Of a stretch of DNA of 64,000 nucleotides, positions 45,373 to 53,499 are shown one piece after another. This stretch comes from Clostridiaceae bacterium (GTDB lineage Bacteria; Bacillota; Clostridia; Lachnospirales; Lachnospiraceae). Numbering within the stretch: position 1 is the stretch's first letter; each line of letters begins with the position of its first letter. The stretch spans positions 62,001-126,000 of the forward strand of contig CAJSZV010000007.1 of the NCBI GenBank assembly GCA_910574345.1, given 5' to 3'. The position numbers were made by a program, and so were the translations under genes. A model generated the notes under the pieces. The model did no database searches, was not told the DNA's origin, and worked only from the letters and a program-made list of their open reading frames with translations.

Positions 45373-46439
45373 ATGCTTCTACTTTGCTGCAGCATTCTTC
45401 TTGGTCTTTTTTAAAACTCTTTAGCCGTTCCTTTGTCTGCGGCAGTTCATAATCTATTTTAAGCAGCTGTGACAAAAGCCCGGACATATCCTCCGGAAAA
45501 CCAGAAAAATATTTTTGTCTGCTCAATTCTGCTTTCAAATCATCTTCGCAGCCATTCAGCATATTCTTAGCAGAATCAGAAAGTCTCCAACAGGACTCCT
45601 CTTCTCCTTTTCCCTCATAGGATTCAAGCATCTTTCCGTTCATTCCGGCTATGGCATTCTGCATCAGCCCTTTTTCTACTGCCTCTTCCAAACTCCCTGA
45701 TTTATGGCCGGCCTTTCTTGCCTCTTTGGCAACAGCCTTTCTGGCGACCTCCTGTGCATCACAATTCGCCGCCAGTGGGCTTTTAATGAATCACTGTCTT
45801 CGAGGGTTCCCTGAATCCGCCGAATCATCTCGTCAAGAATCAAATAGGAAGGAGGCGTATTTTCAAAATAACCCGGCAGATTCTGTGTGGCATAAGCCTC
45901 AGGATTGTTTGTCTCGGATTTCTGAACAAAATAATAATTTCTCAGAGCGCCTATAATAAACTCAATTCTTTGGGCCGGAACCCGATTAGAAAGCTGCTCA
46001 ATCATTTCCACAAAATTCTGAGGAAGTTTGGAGTGAACCCAGTCATTCAAAAAATAGTCTTCAAACAAATTCAGATTTTTTTCCAAAACAGGAAGCTGAC
46101 GTTTCAGGCCTGATGCCATAGACTCTGCCATAGACTCCTCAGGTATATCCTTGGGAAATTCAATCTCCGGAATATCCTCCATCGTACTGAGCAGTTTCAG
46201 AAAATGGGAAAGTCCCCCGCAGTGTTGTGGGAATGATGTTATTTGCATACGCGCTGTGAGCCGGAAATACGATATGGTTTTTTCTGTAAATATAGCGCAA
46301 AACCGTTTTCTGAAATTCGCATTCCTTTCCATTACATACATTGCAGAGAAGATTTTCTTCTTTATCTTTATAAAAAAGCTGAATTGCATCCATTTTATCC
46401 CGGATCACTTCATCAATGTTAGGCAGATACCTGCTAATG

Positions 46440-46465
46440 GCTGATGATTTACATAAATCATCAGC
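46440..46465. repeat. Perfect 12-bp palindrome near the truncated 5' end of the ATPase remnant
   Basis: GCTGATGATTTA and TAAATCATCAGC are separated by only CA. It lies inside the first frame of the remnant (around GADDLCKSSA). It might be a recombination scar, a protein-binding site or chance in coding sequence. Confidence 0.5.
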
Positions 46466-46792
46466 TCCATCCGTTCTATTTTGTTTTGAACGATTAAATA
46501 TATCCTCATTTCCATAATATATGCGGGAAATAAGGGCCAAATCCTATCCGACTTAGGAATCCGAAATATCTGCCTACAAAAAAAACACAAAAACTACCCG
46601 TCCTTGTGCTTTCTTGATCTTCTATAGCAATGTAGGCTTTTTTCGAGCTTAATTATATTCTTTTTGGCTACTCTTTGTATAATAAACATAATATTGCTTT
46701 CCTTCGAGCGTGACTTTTCTTAAGCCATTCGATCATAATAAGCGCTTATCAATTTTACCATAAATTTATTATATTTGTCAATCCGCTTTTTA
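46466..46792. other. AT-rich stretch around the break between the kinase and ATPase remnants
   Basis: From 46541 to 46792 no gene can be read. The stretch is AT-rich, holds short A and T runs and a weak CACAA/TTGTG pairing around 46575-46600, and has minus-strand TATAAT-like boxes. It is probably the scar of the deletion that removed the 5' half of the ATPase-like gene, or its former promoter region. Confidence 0.4.
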
Positions 46793-47635
46793 TCATTCAC
46801 CCCCGCCATTCCCAAACAACAGCACAGACGCCCGAAATTCCGTCTCTGTCTTCTCAAATTCAGCTGTGCCGCCGAACCGGGCCGCAATGGAGCGGACAGA
46901 GGCCATCCCAAGGCCCAGACCCGGATGGTCATAATCCGGAAAACCTGCAGACAACATAAGGTTCTGTCCCGAATCCTACCCATTTTGCTGTTCTCTACTG
47001 AAACTGTTGTCCACCGTAAACGACAATGTGCAGGGCGGTGTGAAAAGCCCGTGTACCCGAATATAAGGGTTTTGGCAGGATTTTAGTTTACGGCAGGAAG
47101 TAAGCGCATTTTCCAGAAGATTGCCAAGAAGCACACACACAGCCGGTTCCGGTACGGGAAGCTGTCTGGGCAGGAGGAGAGAGACTTCCACCCGGATGCC
47201 CTCATCCTTTGCCTGGTTCAGATAAAACCGCACGATGGTATCCACAGCATAATTCTCGCAGTAAACAACCGTATCCGCCGACTCCGGAATGGACTGCCCG
47301 TAGATGCGCATATATTCCCGCAGAGCCTCCTTGTCGCCGCCTTCCAGATACCCCTGTATCAGCACCAGATGCTGGCGCAGGTCGTGTCTGGCCTGCCGGG
47401 TCTCCCCGATACGTTTCAGCATCAGAGCATACTGCTCCTTCTGCATGTCAGCCAGCAGCCTGTTGCTTTTCACCTCAGCTTCCAAAAGAGTCTGTCTGCG
47501 GGCGGCCTCCAAAAGACGTATCAGAATAATATATTCCGCCAGAGTGCCCAGGAACAAAAAGAGTCTGGAAAGTAGGAAGGGGAGGTCTCTTGCCCCCTCA
47601 AGCGTCATTTTTATACTGTAAACAAAGGAGGTCAT
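46793..47635 (-). pseudogene. Sensor histidine kinase remnant (AgrC/GHKL type) with in-frame stop
   Basis: The frame from 47635 has a membrane helix, a coiled coil (EAEVKSNRLLADMQKEQYALMLKRI), the H-box TRQARHDLRQHL, the N-box LLGNLLENAL and TLSFTVDNSF, then a TAG at 46978-46976. In the same frame after this stop, the reading continues as DSGQNLMLSAGFPDYDHPGLGLGMASVRSIAARFGG (the G-box) to a TGA at 46793. So a single nonsense codon splits an otherwise sound ATPase domain. At the 5' end the coding pattern goes on upstream (KPPPCFTENISHFWLIPALTLM) to near 47700 but runs into the MacB gene end, so the first membrane helices are missing. No response regulator lies next to it. Confidence 0.8.
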
Positions 47636-47736
47636 CAGAGTCAGGGCAGGTATAAGCCAAAAATGAGAAATATTTTCTGTAAAGCAGGGCGGCGGCTTCC
47701 ATATACGCGGCCTGATGCCATCCGCCCCAAGTCCCT

Positions 47737-48948
47737 TTACTCATATCTCAATGCGTCTATGGGATCCGCCTTAGCTGCCTTGGATGCCGGATACAGCCCA
47801 AAAAACACTCCCACAGCCGCGGAAAACGACACGGCCAGCACCACCACAGCCGGCCGGATAACCACGCCGATGCCGAAAGCCATGCCGATCCCCGACACCA
47901 GGCCCACGCCGATGAGGATTCCGATAATCCCGCCGCAGGCCGAAAGAATGGCTGACTCCGTCAAAAACTGGATCAGAATATCCCTGGTCTTGGCCCCCAG
48001 TGACTTTCGGATACCGATCTCCCTGGTCCGCTCCGTCACAGACACCAGCATGATGTTCATGATTCCGATACCGCCCACCAGCAGGGAGATGGCGGCGATT
48101 CCTCCCACAGCCGCCGACAAACCGCTCATCACCGAATCCACGCTGGTCATCTCCTCCATAGCCGTCACGAGCCGGTAATCCTCCGGATTCCTTCCCTTCG
48201 AATTGGCCACATAGGCCTTGAGCTGATTTAAAAACTCTGTAAGATTCACATCCTCGCTGGCATACAGATGAAGGTAATAAAAATAGTCATTGGGCCAGGT
48301 CAGCAGGGTATAGGGCACATAAGCGGATCCTCTGTCCGTGGACGTCCCCATCATAAGGGCCTGAAAAGGGCTGATCTCCTTCTTATACACGCCCACCACC
48401 GTAAACTCATCCACATTGCCGTAGAGGGAAGTTCGGAAGGTCATGCCTACTGCGTCCTCCACTCCGAACAGCAGCATGGCGCTTTCCGCACTCATGACCA
48501 CGTTCTTCTTGCGTCCCAGCACATCCCCCTCGTTGAGATACCGGCCGTAGATCATATTCACAGGCTGCACGTCAATATAGTTATAATCAATTCCTTCAAA
48601 ATCAAAGGCTACAGTCGTCTTCTTGTTGACGGCGTCGGCACTGGTGCTCATTCCGCTGTCAATGTAGGCAATCTGATCCCCAAATATCTCTTTCACTCTC
48701 TCCATCTCGTCCAGGGTAAAGTAGTCGCTCTGCCTTACCTCATCCACCCAGTAGCCGATGGAAATATATGCCTGGGTCACGCCCACATCCTTATACAAGT
48801 CCGCAAACAGGCTCCTCATGGTATCGCCGATAGAGACGATGGAGATTACGGATCCGATGCCGATTATAATGCCAAGCATGGTGAGAAACGACCGCATCTT
48901 GTTAACCTTGATGGCGGAAAATGCCATACTCATATTCTCAAACAGCAT
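47737..48948 (-). CDS. ABC transporter permease, MacB family
   Basis: A 403-residue protein: an N-terminal membrane helix (KMRSFLTMLGIIIGIGSVISIVSIG), a MacB-type extracellular domain (about 45-270) and three C-terminal helices of the FtsX fold with LLVGGIGIMNIMLVSVTERTREIGIRKSLGA. It forms the mechanotransmitting half of an exporter for peptides or drugs. It begins at the stop of the ATPase gene (1-nt overlap at 48948) and ends next to the truncated kinase. Confidence 0.93.
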   Translation of the reverse strand: MLFENMSMAFSAIKVNKMRSFLTMLGIIIGIGSVISIVSIGDTMRSLFADLYKDVGVTQAYISIGYWVDEVRQSDYFTLDEMERVKEIFGDQIAYIDSGMSTSADAVNKKTTVAFDFEGIDYNYIDVQPVNMIYGRYLNEGDVLGRKKNVVMSAESAMLLFGVEDAVGMTFRTSLYGNVDEFTVVGVYKKEISPFQALMMGTSTDRGSAYVPYTLLTWPNDYFYYLHLYASEDVNLTEFLNQLKAYVANSKGRNPEDYRLVTAMEEMTSVDSVMSGLSAAVGGIAAISLLVGGIGIMNIMLVSVTERTREIGIRKSLGAKTRDILIQFLTESAILSACGGIIGILIGVGLVSGIGMAFGIGVVIRPAVVVLAVSFSAAVGVFFGLYPASKAAKADPIDALRYE

Positions 48949-49646
48949 TACGTTGTCTCCCCCTTCCTTCTGTCACTGATAACCACCCCATCCTGAAAGC
49001 GGATAATCCGGTCCGTAAAATCCGCAATATTCTCCTCATGGGTAACTACCACCACCGTGGCCCCCTCTCTGTGGAGATCGGAAAACAGCTCCATGATCTC
49101 CTCCGAAGCCGCCGTGTCCAGGTTGCCCGTAGGCTCGTCTGCAAGGATCAGAGGCGGTTCGTTGGCCAATGCCCTGGCGATGGCCACCCTCTGCCTCTGC
49201 CCTCCCGACAATTCATTGGGCATATGCTCCGCCCTCACAAGGAGCCCTACCCTGTCAAGGAGTTTTAAGGCCCTCTCTCTCCTGGCCTTTTTCCCTACAC
49301 GGGCATAAGTCATGGGCAGTTCCACATTCTTAAGGGCCGATGTTCTGGAAATCAGGTTAAAAGACTGGAACACAAACCCGATCTTTTTGTTCCTGATCTC
49401 CGACAGTTCGTTGGGCGTCATGGAAGCCACATCAATGCCGTCCAGATAATAATGGCCCATGGACGGCCGATCCAGACATCCTAAGATATTCATGAGTGTG
49501 GACTTGCCCGATCCGGACTTGCCCATAATGGCCACGAATTCTCCTCTGTTAATGGTCAGATTAATGCGCTTCAGTCCCAGGACCTTAATGGCCCCTGTAT
49601 CATAGATCTTCACCAGATCTTTCAGCCTGATCAGTTCTTCCGCCAT
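48948..49646 (-). CDS. ABC transporter ATP-binding protein, MacB/LolD type
   Basis: A 232-residue ATPase with Walker A GKSGSGKST, the Q-loop FVFQSFNLI, signature LSGGQRQRVAIARAL, Walker B LILADEPTGNLD and the H-loop VVVVTHE. It drives the MacB-type permease encoded next. It lies 7 bp after the HlyD adaptor gene, so the three form one export operon. Confidence 0.95.
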   Translation of the reverse strand: MAEELIRLKDLVKIYDTGAIKVLGLKRINLTINRGEFVAIMGKSGSGKSTLMNILGCLDRPSMGHYYLDGIDVASMTPNELSEIRNKKIGFVFQSFNLISRTSALKNVELPMTYARVGKKARRERALKLLDRVGLLVRAEHMPNELSGGQRQRVAIARALANEPPLILADEPTGNLDTAASEEIMELFSDLHREGATVVVVTHEENIADFTDRIIRFQDGVVISDRRKGETT

Positions 49647-49653
49647 AGCACAC

Positions 49654-51171
49654 CTACCTTCCGGCTCCCAGATCCACGACCTTCATCCCGTCTGTCAAGG
49701 CCTCATTGGGCGCGGCCACGATTCCCATACCCTCTGTCAGAGTTCCCTCTTCCGTGGGGATGATCTGAACCTGAATATCGCTTTCCACTCCGGTTTCCAC
49801 AGGAATCCTCCTAATAAGCCCCTGCTCCACAGTCAGCACATAAAGACCTTCTTCCGTCTCAAGGACACAGGAAATAGGCACAATCCACGCGTCCTCCGCC
49901 TGATTCAAGACAATCCTTGCCCTTGCCGTGATTCCCGCGATGAGTCCCGTGTTGTCTTCCATTACCTGAATGGTAGTGGGAATCACCCGTTCCGTAGAGC
50001 CTCCGCCCTTCTCCTCACCTGTGGGCGAAATGGCGGCAACCTGCCCCTTTACGGTCTCACCGTTTAAGATGTCCGCGCTGATCACAGCCTCCTGTCCTGT
50101 CTTTACCTTGCCGATGGAATACTCGCTGACACTGACCTTCATCTCCAGCATATCCAAATTCTCAATGATAAACATAGGCTTATCATCCTCGATCTTGTCT
50201 GCAAAGCGTCCCACCTTGGCATTGACCCTGGTTACGGTTCCCGCAATGGGGCTGGTCACCTGGGTATCCTCCAGCTGCTCCTTCTTCTTCTCCAGCTCGA
50301 ACTCCGCGTTCTTCATCTGAAGAGCATAGGACTCGTTGGCCACAGCTTTCCCGTCAACCAGAGTAAAGGTACGGAGCTTTCTCTGAGCCTCCCACATCTT
50401 GTCTCTGGCCGTCTCCCACTCTAACTGTGACACGCTTCCCGCCTGATAGAGCACATTCGTCCGGTTAAATTCCTTCTGAGCCGCTTCCTGTTCCTGAAGG
50501 GCGCCGGCATAGCCGTTCTCCGCCAGTATCTGCTGTTCCTTGTATGTAGAAACTGCCAGGTCATATGCGTTCTGGGCCATATCCACTTCTTTTCGCACAT
50601 CGCTGTCATCGATAACCGCCAAAAGCTGTCCTGCCTCCACCCGGTCTCCCTCCTTCACATGGATATCTTTCACCTCCGCATGAAGATTGGATACCACTTC
50701 CACGCTGTCCGTACCGGACACAGGGCCGCTGATGGTCAGTTCCTCCTCTATGGTGCCTTTGGTCAAAGGCGCTGTGCTGACCATAGGAACCTGTTCTTTA
50801 TTGCCGCCGAAGATCTTAAATGCCCCTATGACCAGAACCACCGCCGCCGCTCCGGTTATGATCCTGCGCTTTTTGCTCCAGGGTTTTCTCTCTCCCTTTG
50901 TCGTTTTATCTCTCTTGCCCTTTTCCTTTTTCTTCTTCCCCTTCTTCTTACCTGACGGCTCCGTCTTCATAAGCTCTGCCAGTTCTTCCTCAAACTGCGC
51001 CTCTTCCCTGGCAAGCTGCGCCTCCTCTTCGTCAAGCCTTTCTTCTTCCTTCTGATCTTCTATATCCGGACCTTCCGGCATCCCCTGGCCTTCTGTTCCG
51101 CCATCCTCCTTAAGCATCCCCTGAATCTTGTGCTCCTCCGCCTTGTTTTCTTCCATGTTCTTATCTTCCAT
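49654..51171 (-). CDS. HlyD/MacA-like membrane fusion (adaptor) protein
   Basis: A 505-residue protein. The first 105 residues are a long, highly charged cytoplasmic tail: acidic (EEERLDEEEAQLAREEAQFEEELAEL) and then basic (SGKKKGKKKKEKGKRDKTTKGER). One membrane helix follows (RRIITGAAAVVLVIGAFKIFGG), then lipoyl halves around a coiled hairpin (VSNLHAEVKDIHVKEGDRVEAGQLLAVI; EKKKEQLEDTQVTSPIAGTVTRV) and a C-terminal beta-barrel. It is the adaptor for the MacB exporter. The long charged tail is unusual for this family. Confidence 0.9.
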   Translation of the reverse strand: MEDKNMEENKAEEHKIQGMLKEDGGTEGQGMPEGPDIEDQKEEERLDEEEAQLAREEAQFEEELAELMKTEPSGKKKGKKKKEKGKRDKTTKGERKPWSKKRRIITGAAAVVLVIGAFKIFGGNKEQVPMVSTAPLTKGTIEEELTISGPVSGTDSVEVVSNLHAEVKDIHVKEGDRVEAGQLLAVIDDSDVRKEVDMAQNAYDLAVSTYKEQQILAENGYAGALQEQEAAQKEFNRTNVLYQAGSVSQLEWETARDKMWEAQRKLRTFTLVDGKAVANESYALQMKNAEFELEKKKEQLEDTQVTSPIAGTVTRVNAKVGRFADKIEDDKPMFIIENLDMLEMKVSVSEYSIGKVKTGQEAVISADILNGETVKGQVAAISPTGEEKGGGSTERVIPTTIQVMEDNTGLIAGITARARIVLNQAEDAWIVPISCVLETEEGLYVLTVEQGLIRRIPVETGVESDIQVQIIPTEEGTLTEGMGIVAAPNEALTDGMKVVDLGAGR

Positions 51172-51247
51172 CTTGTACCCCTTTCTCTCGCTTTATATCT
51201 ACATAACTATAACGACAAACTTCTTTCATCGTCTTCAACATTTTATT

Positions 51248-51270
51248 CTGTACTAATTGTACTAGTACAG
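51248..51270 (-). promoter_or_regulatory. Palindromic operator upstream of the MacB-type export operon
   Basis: CTGTACTA (51248-51255) and TAGTACAG (51263-51270) form a perfect 8-bp inverted repeat with a 7-bp spacer that itself contains TTGTAC; a second inner palindrome TGTACTAGTACA lies at 51258-51269. It sits 77-99 bp before the adaptor start codon. Sites of this type are used by GntR (YtrA-like) regulators that control ABC exporters; no such regulator gene is seen in the window. Confidence 0.6.
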
Positions 51271-51324
51271 TTTACCTCATTTTCCATGATGATGCAAGCA
51301 CTTTTTTATCGGGATACTAAATAG

Positions 51325-51359
51325 AAAAAGGCACAGCCCCCTTCCCGGAGACTGTGTCC
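51325..51359 (-). terminator. Terminator after the cupin gene
   Basis: GGCACAG (51330-51336) pairs with CTGTGTCC (51352-51359), and on the minus strand TTTTTC follows. It lies 17 bp after the cupin stop codon. Confidence 0.7.
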
Positions 51360-51375
51360 TATATTTCTGAAATAT

Positions 51376-51708
51376 TTACACAAAATCCTCTCTCATCGGA
51401 TTAAAGATATCAAGGAGAACCCCTTCTTTCAGGCAGACGCAGCCATGTTCCACGCCGTCTGTTTTTAACATGGTGTCTCCGGCCTTCACCGTCTTCTTCT
51501 CCCCGTCAATCTCAAACTCGAAGACACCGCTGACCACGTAAGTAATCTGGGTGTGGGGATGATGATGAAGATTTCCCACGGCTCCCTCCGCAAAGGTGTT
51601 CTCCACACACATTAGATCCTTGCTGTAGGCCAGAATCCTCCTTACCACTCCCTCCCCCACAATCTGGGGCTTCGCGTCTTCATGAAATACCCATCTCTCA
51701 TTTAACAT
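51376..51708 (-). CDS. Cupin domain protein
   Basis: A 110-residue single-domain cupin with the metal-binding motif HHHPHTQITYVVSGVFEFEIDG and a second motif GDTMLKTDGVEHGCVCLKEG. Proteins of this size are often metal-binding isomerases or sensors in sugar metabolism (related to KdgF-like pectin-degradation cupins), but activity cannot be assigned. It follows the serine acetyltransferase gene by 14 bp and is probably co-transcribed. Confidence 0.85.
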   Translation of the reverse strand: MLNERWVFHEDAKPQIVGEGVVRRILAYSKDLMCVENTFAEGAVGNLHHHPHTQITYVVSGVFEFEIDGEKKTVKAGDTMLKTDGVEHGCVCLKEGVLLDIFNPMREDFV

Positions 51709-51722
51709 TATCTTTTGCTCCT

Positions 51723-52607
51723 TTATTCCTTATTCCTAATGCTCACTCTGCTGCCGGCCTCCACGGACCTGGTAATAAATGCATTGCCTCCGATAACCGA
51801 GTCTCTTCCGATCACCGTCTCCCCGCCCAGGATAGATGCGTTGGAATAGATGGTCACATAGTCCTCAATAGTGGGGTGGCGCTTTTTATCCTTTAATTTC
51901 TGGCCGCCGCTTGTGGACAGGGCTCCGATGGTTACTCCCTGGTAGACTTTCACGTGTTCCCCGATTATGGTAGTCTCTCCCACCACAATTCCTGTCCCGT
52001 GGTCAATAAAAAAGTACTTGCCGATAACGGCGCCGGGATGGATGTCGATTCCTGTCACACTGTGGGCGTACTCCGTCATGGTTCTCGGAATCAGAGGAAC
52101 CGACAGCAAAAACAGCTCGTGGGCCATGCGGTACACGGTTATGGCCAGCATGCCGGGATAGCACAGAATAATCTCATCCTTGCTTGCCGCTGCAGGGTCA
52201 CCGTCAAAAGCCGCCTCCAGATCAGTCTCCAAATATTCCCGGACAGAGGGAATCCGTTTCAGGAAAGCCTTGGTGATATCCCCGGCAGCCTCTTTTCTCA
52301 CATCCTCGCCGACCCCGGAGTATTCCCGGCTGTATCTCAAAACCTTGGCAATCTCTTTATTCAGATAGTACATCACGTCCTCAATAAGCAGAGACAGCTG
52401 ACTCGCCGCATTGTAAACCTTATAGGACTTATCCCGGTAGTATCCCGGAAAAAGGATCTTGAGCATCTTATTGACAATATTGATGATTACCTCTTTATCC
52501 GGCTGATCCACAAAATCTTCCATCTGGTCAATGGCCCTGTTTCCCTTATAATCTTCCAGGATATCTGCAACCAGTTCTTTCACTTCCTGTTCCAACGGTT
52601 TCTCCAT
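51723..52607 (-). CDS. cysE: Serine O-acetyltransferase
   Basis: A 294-residue enzyme: a helical N-terminal domain (about 1-170) and a left-handed beta-helix with hexapeptide repeats (GIDIHPGAVIGKYFFIDHGTGIVVGETTIIGEHVKVYQGVTIGAL) typical of CysE/EpsC. The catalytic histidines are in DIHPGA and DHGTG. It acetylates serine for cysteine synthesis. At about 290 residues it belongs to the longer EpsC-like group. No cysK lies next to it. Confidence 0.92.
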   Translation of the reverse strand: MEKPLEQEVKELVADILEDYKGNRAIDQMEDFVDQPDKEVIINIVNKMLKILFPGYYRDKSYKVYNAASQLSLLIEDVMYYLNKEIAKVLRYSREYSGVGEDVRKEAAGDITKAFLKRIPSVREYLETDLEAAFDGDPAAASKDEIILCYPGMLAITVYRMAHELFLLSVPLIPRTMTEYAHSVTGIDIHPGAVIGKYFFIDHGTGIVVGETTIIGEHVKVYQGVTIGALSTSGGQKLKDKKRHPTIEDYVTIYSNASILGGETVIGRDSVIGGNAFITRSVEAGSRVSIRNKE

Positions 52608-52636
52608 ACCTTTCCCTTTCCTGCCCTTATATCTGC

Positions 52637-53359
52637 CTATTTATTAAAGAGCACGATCCGATCCACCTTCTCTTCCTCATTCATCCATACAAGGCATTCC
52701 GATTCCCCTTCGATATCCTCCAGCCGTACCATCTGCTTTGTGAGGAAGGGAATAATGGAAACTTCCTCCGAAAGAGTATACTCTGTACCATCCTTTCCTT
52801 CAAGCACTTTCTGTCCGTCTTTTTCCTTTATGCTGTCAGCCGCGATGACATATTCCGCCGCGGTCACGCCCTCAGGGGTATTGACAATGACCACATAGGG
52901 CATGGCCTGAGGCGGAAGGGACATGGTCATAGCCGGCCCTAAATAAGCCTCAAAACCGCCTGGCTCAATATCCTTCAGATCCACAGGAAACCCGTTTACC
53001 CCGTCCAGAATCCGGGTGGTCTCCGGGTCAATGGTCAGTACAATCTCCCCGGTTGAGGAGTTGGGAGACTCATTGTCCACATAGATGGCCCTGTCCGTCA
53101 CCTCTGTAATGGTTCCCCAGATCTTTACAGGATCATGGACTGCGCTCTCCGGTCCTTCTGTCTCCTCCGGTGCACTCTCTTCCTTTGTCTCTTCCTTTGT
53201 CTCCTCCTTGGCAGTCTCCTTCTCTGTCGTCTCTGCCTCAGTGGTCTGCTCCGTTGTCTCCGCAGCGGACGTGGGAGTCTCCCCTGAAGGTGATGAACAT
53301 GCTGATGCCATCATGACGGCGGCAAGGCCTGCCGCCAGTACAAATTTTCTCTTTCTCAT
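52637..53359 (-). CDS. Lipoprotein with Thr/Glu-rich linker, unknown function
   Basis: A 240-residue protein with a signal peptide and lipobox VMMASAC (lipidated cysteine near residue 21), a low-complexity linker of Thr, Glu and Lys (residues about 30-75) and a compact C-terminal domain (about 80-240) with VKIWGTITEVTDRAIYVDNES, which resembles an OB-like beta fold. I do not recognise the domain. The linker should span the wall, placing the domain at the surface. Confidence 0.7.
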   Translation of the reverse strand: MRKRKFVLAAGLAAVMMASACSSPSGETPTSAAETTEQTTEAETTEKETAKEETKEETKEESAPEETEGPESAVHDPVKIWGTITEVTDRAIYVDNESPNSSTGEIVLTIDPETTRILDGVNGFPVDLKDIEPGGFEAYLGPAMTMSLPPQAMPYVVIVNTPEGVTAAEYVIAADSIKEKDGQKVLEGKDGTEYTLSEEVSIIPFLTKQMVRLEDIEGESECLVWMNEEEKVDRIVLFNK

Positions 53360-53499
53360 ATGGTTATTCTCCTTATATTCGATATATGATTCACTCTCCC
53401 TGTCGGTGAAAGCGCAGAGTCATTATAGCCCATTTGAGAAAGAATGGCTATTAAAGAACCATAAAGAATTCTTACAAAATCAGGTAGAAACCGGTGTTC

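Larger units (their letters stand above)
45118..46540 (-). pseudogene. Remnant of a P-loop ATPase-like gene (RdrA-like), 3' part only
   Basis: Three frames must be joined to read one protein: 46540 to about 46216 (ALISRIYYGNEDIFNR ... CNVCNGKECEFQ ... AYANNIIPTTLRG), then LSHFLKLLSTMEDIPEIEF to about 45770, then LAANCDAQEVARKAV ... KVEAYLNL, and after 45372 NDVPLADEIREEL to the stop at 45118. The lesions are a fifth C in a run at 46214-46218 (+1), a lost base near 45770 (-1) and a 10-bp tandem duplication at 45353-45372 (+1). No Walker A motif is present: the 5' half of the gene is gone and a stop lies just upstream of 46540. It overlaps the deaminase-like remnant by 26 nt, as rdrA and rdrB do. 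I recall the RADAR pair from memory, so the family name is tentative. Confidence 0.55.

Noticed and set aside
46720-46983. Separate 87-codon gene downstream of the kinase
   Set aside because: It is out of frame with the kinase G-box; the true continuation lies in the kinase frame after the TAG.
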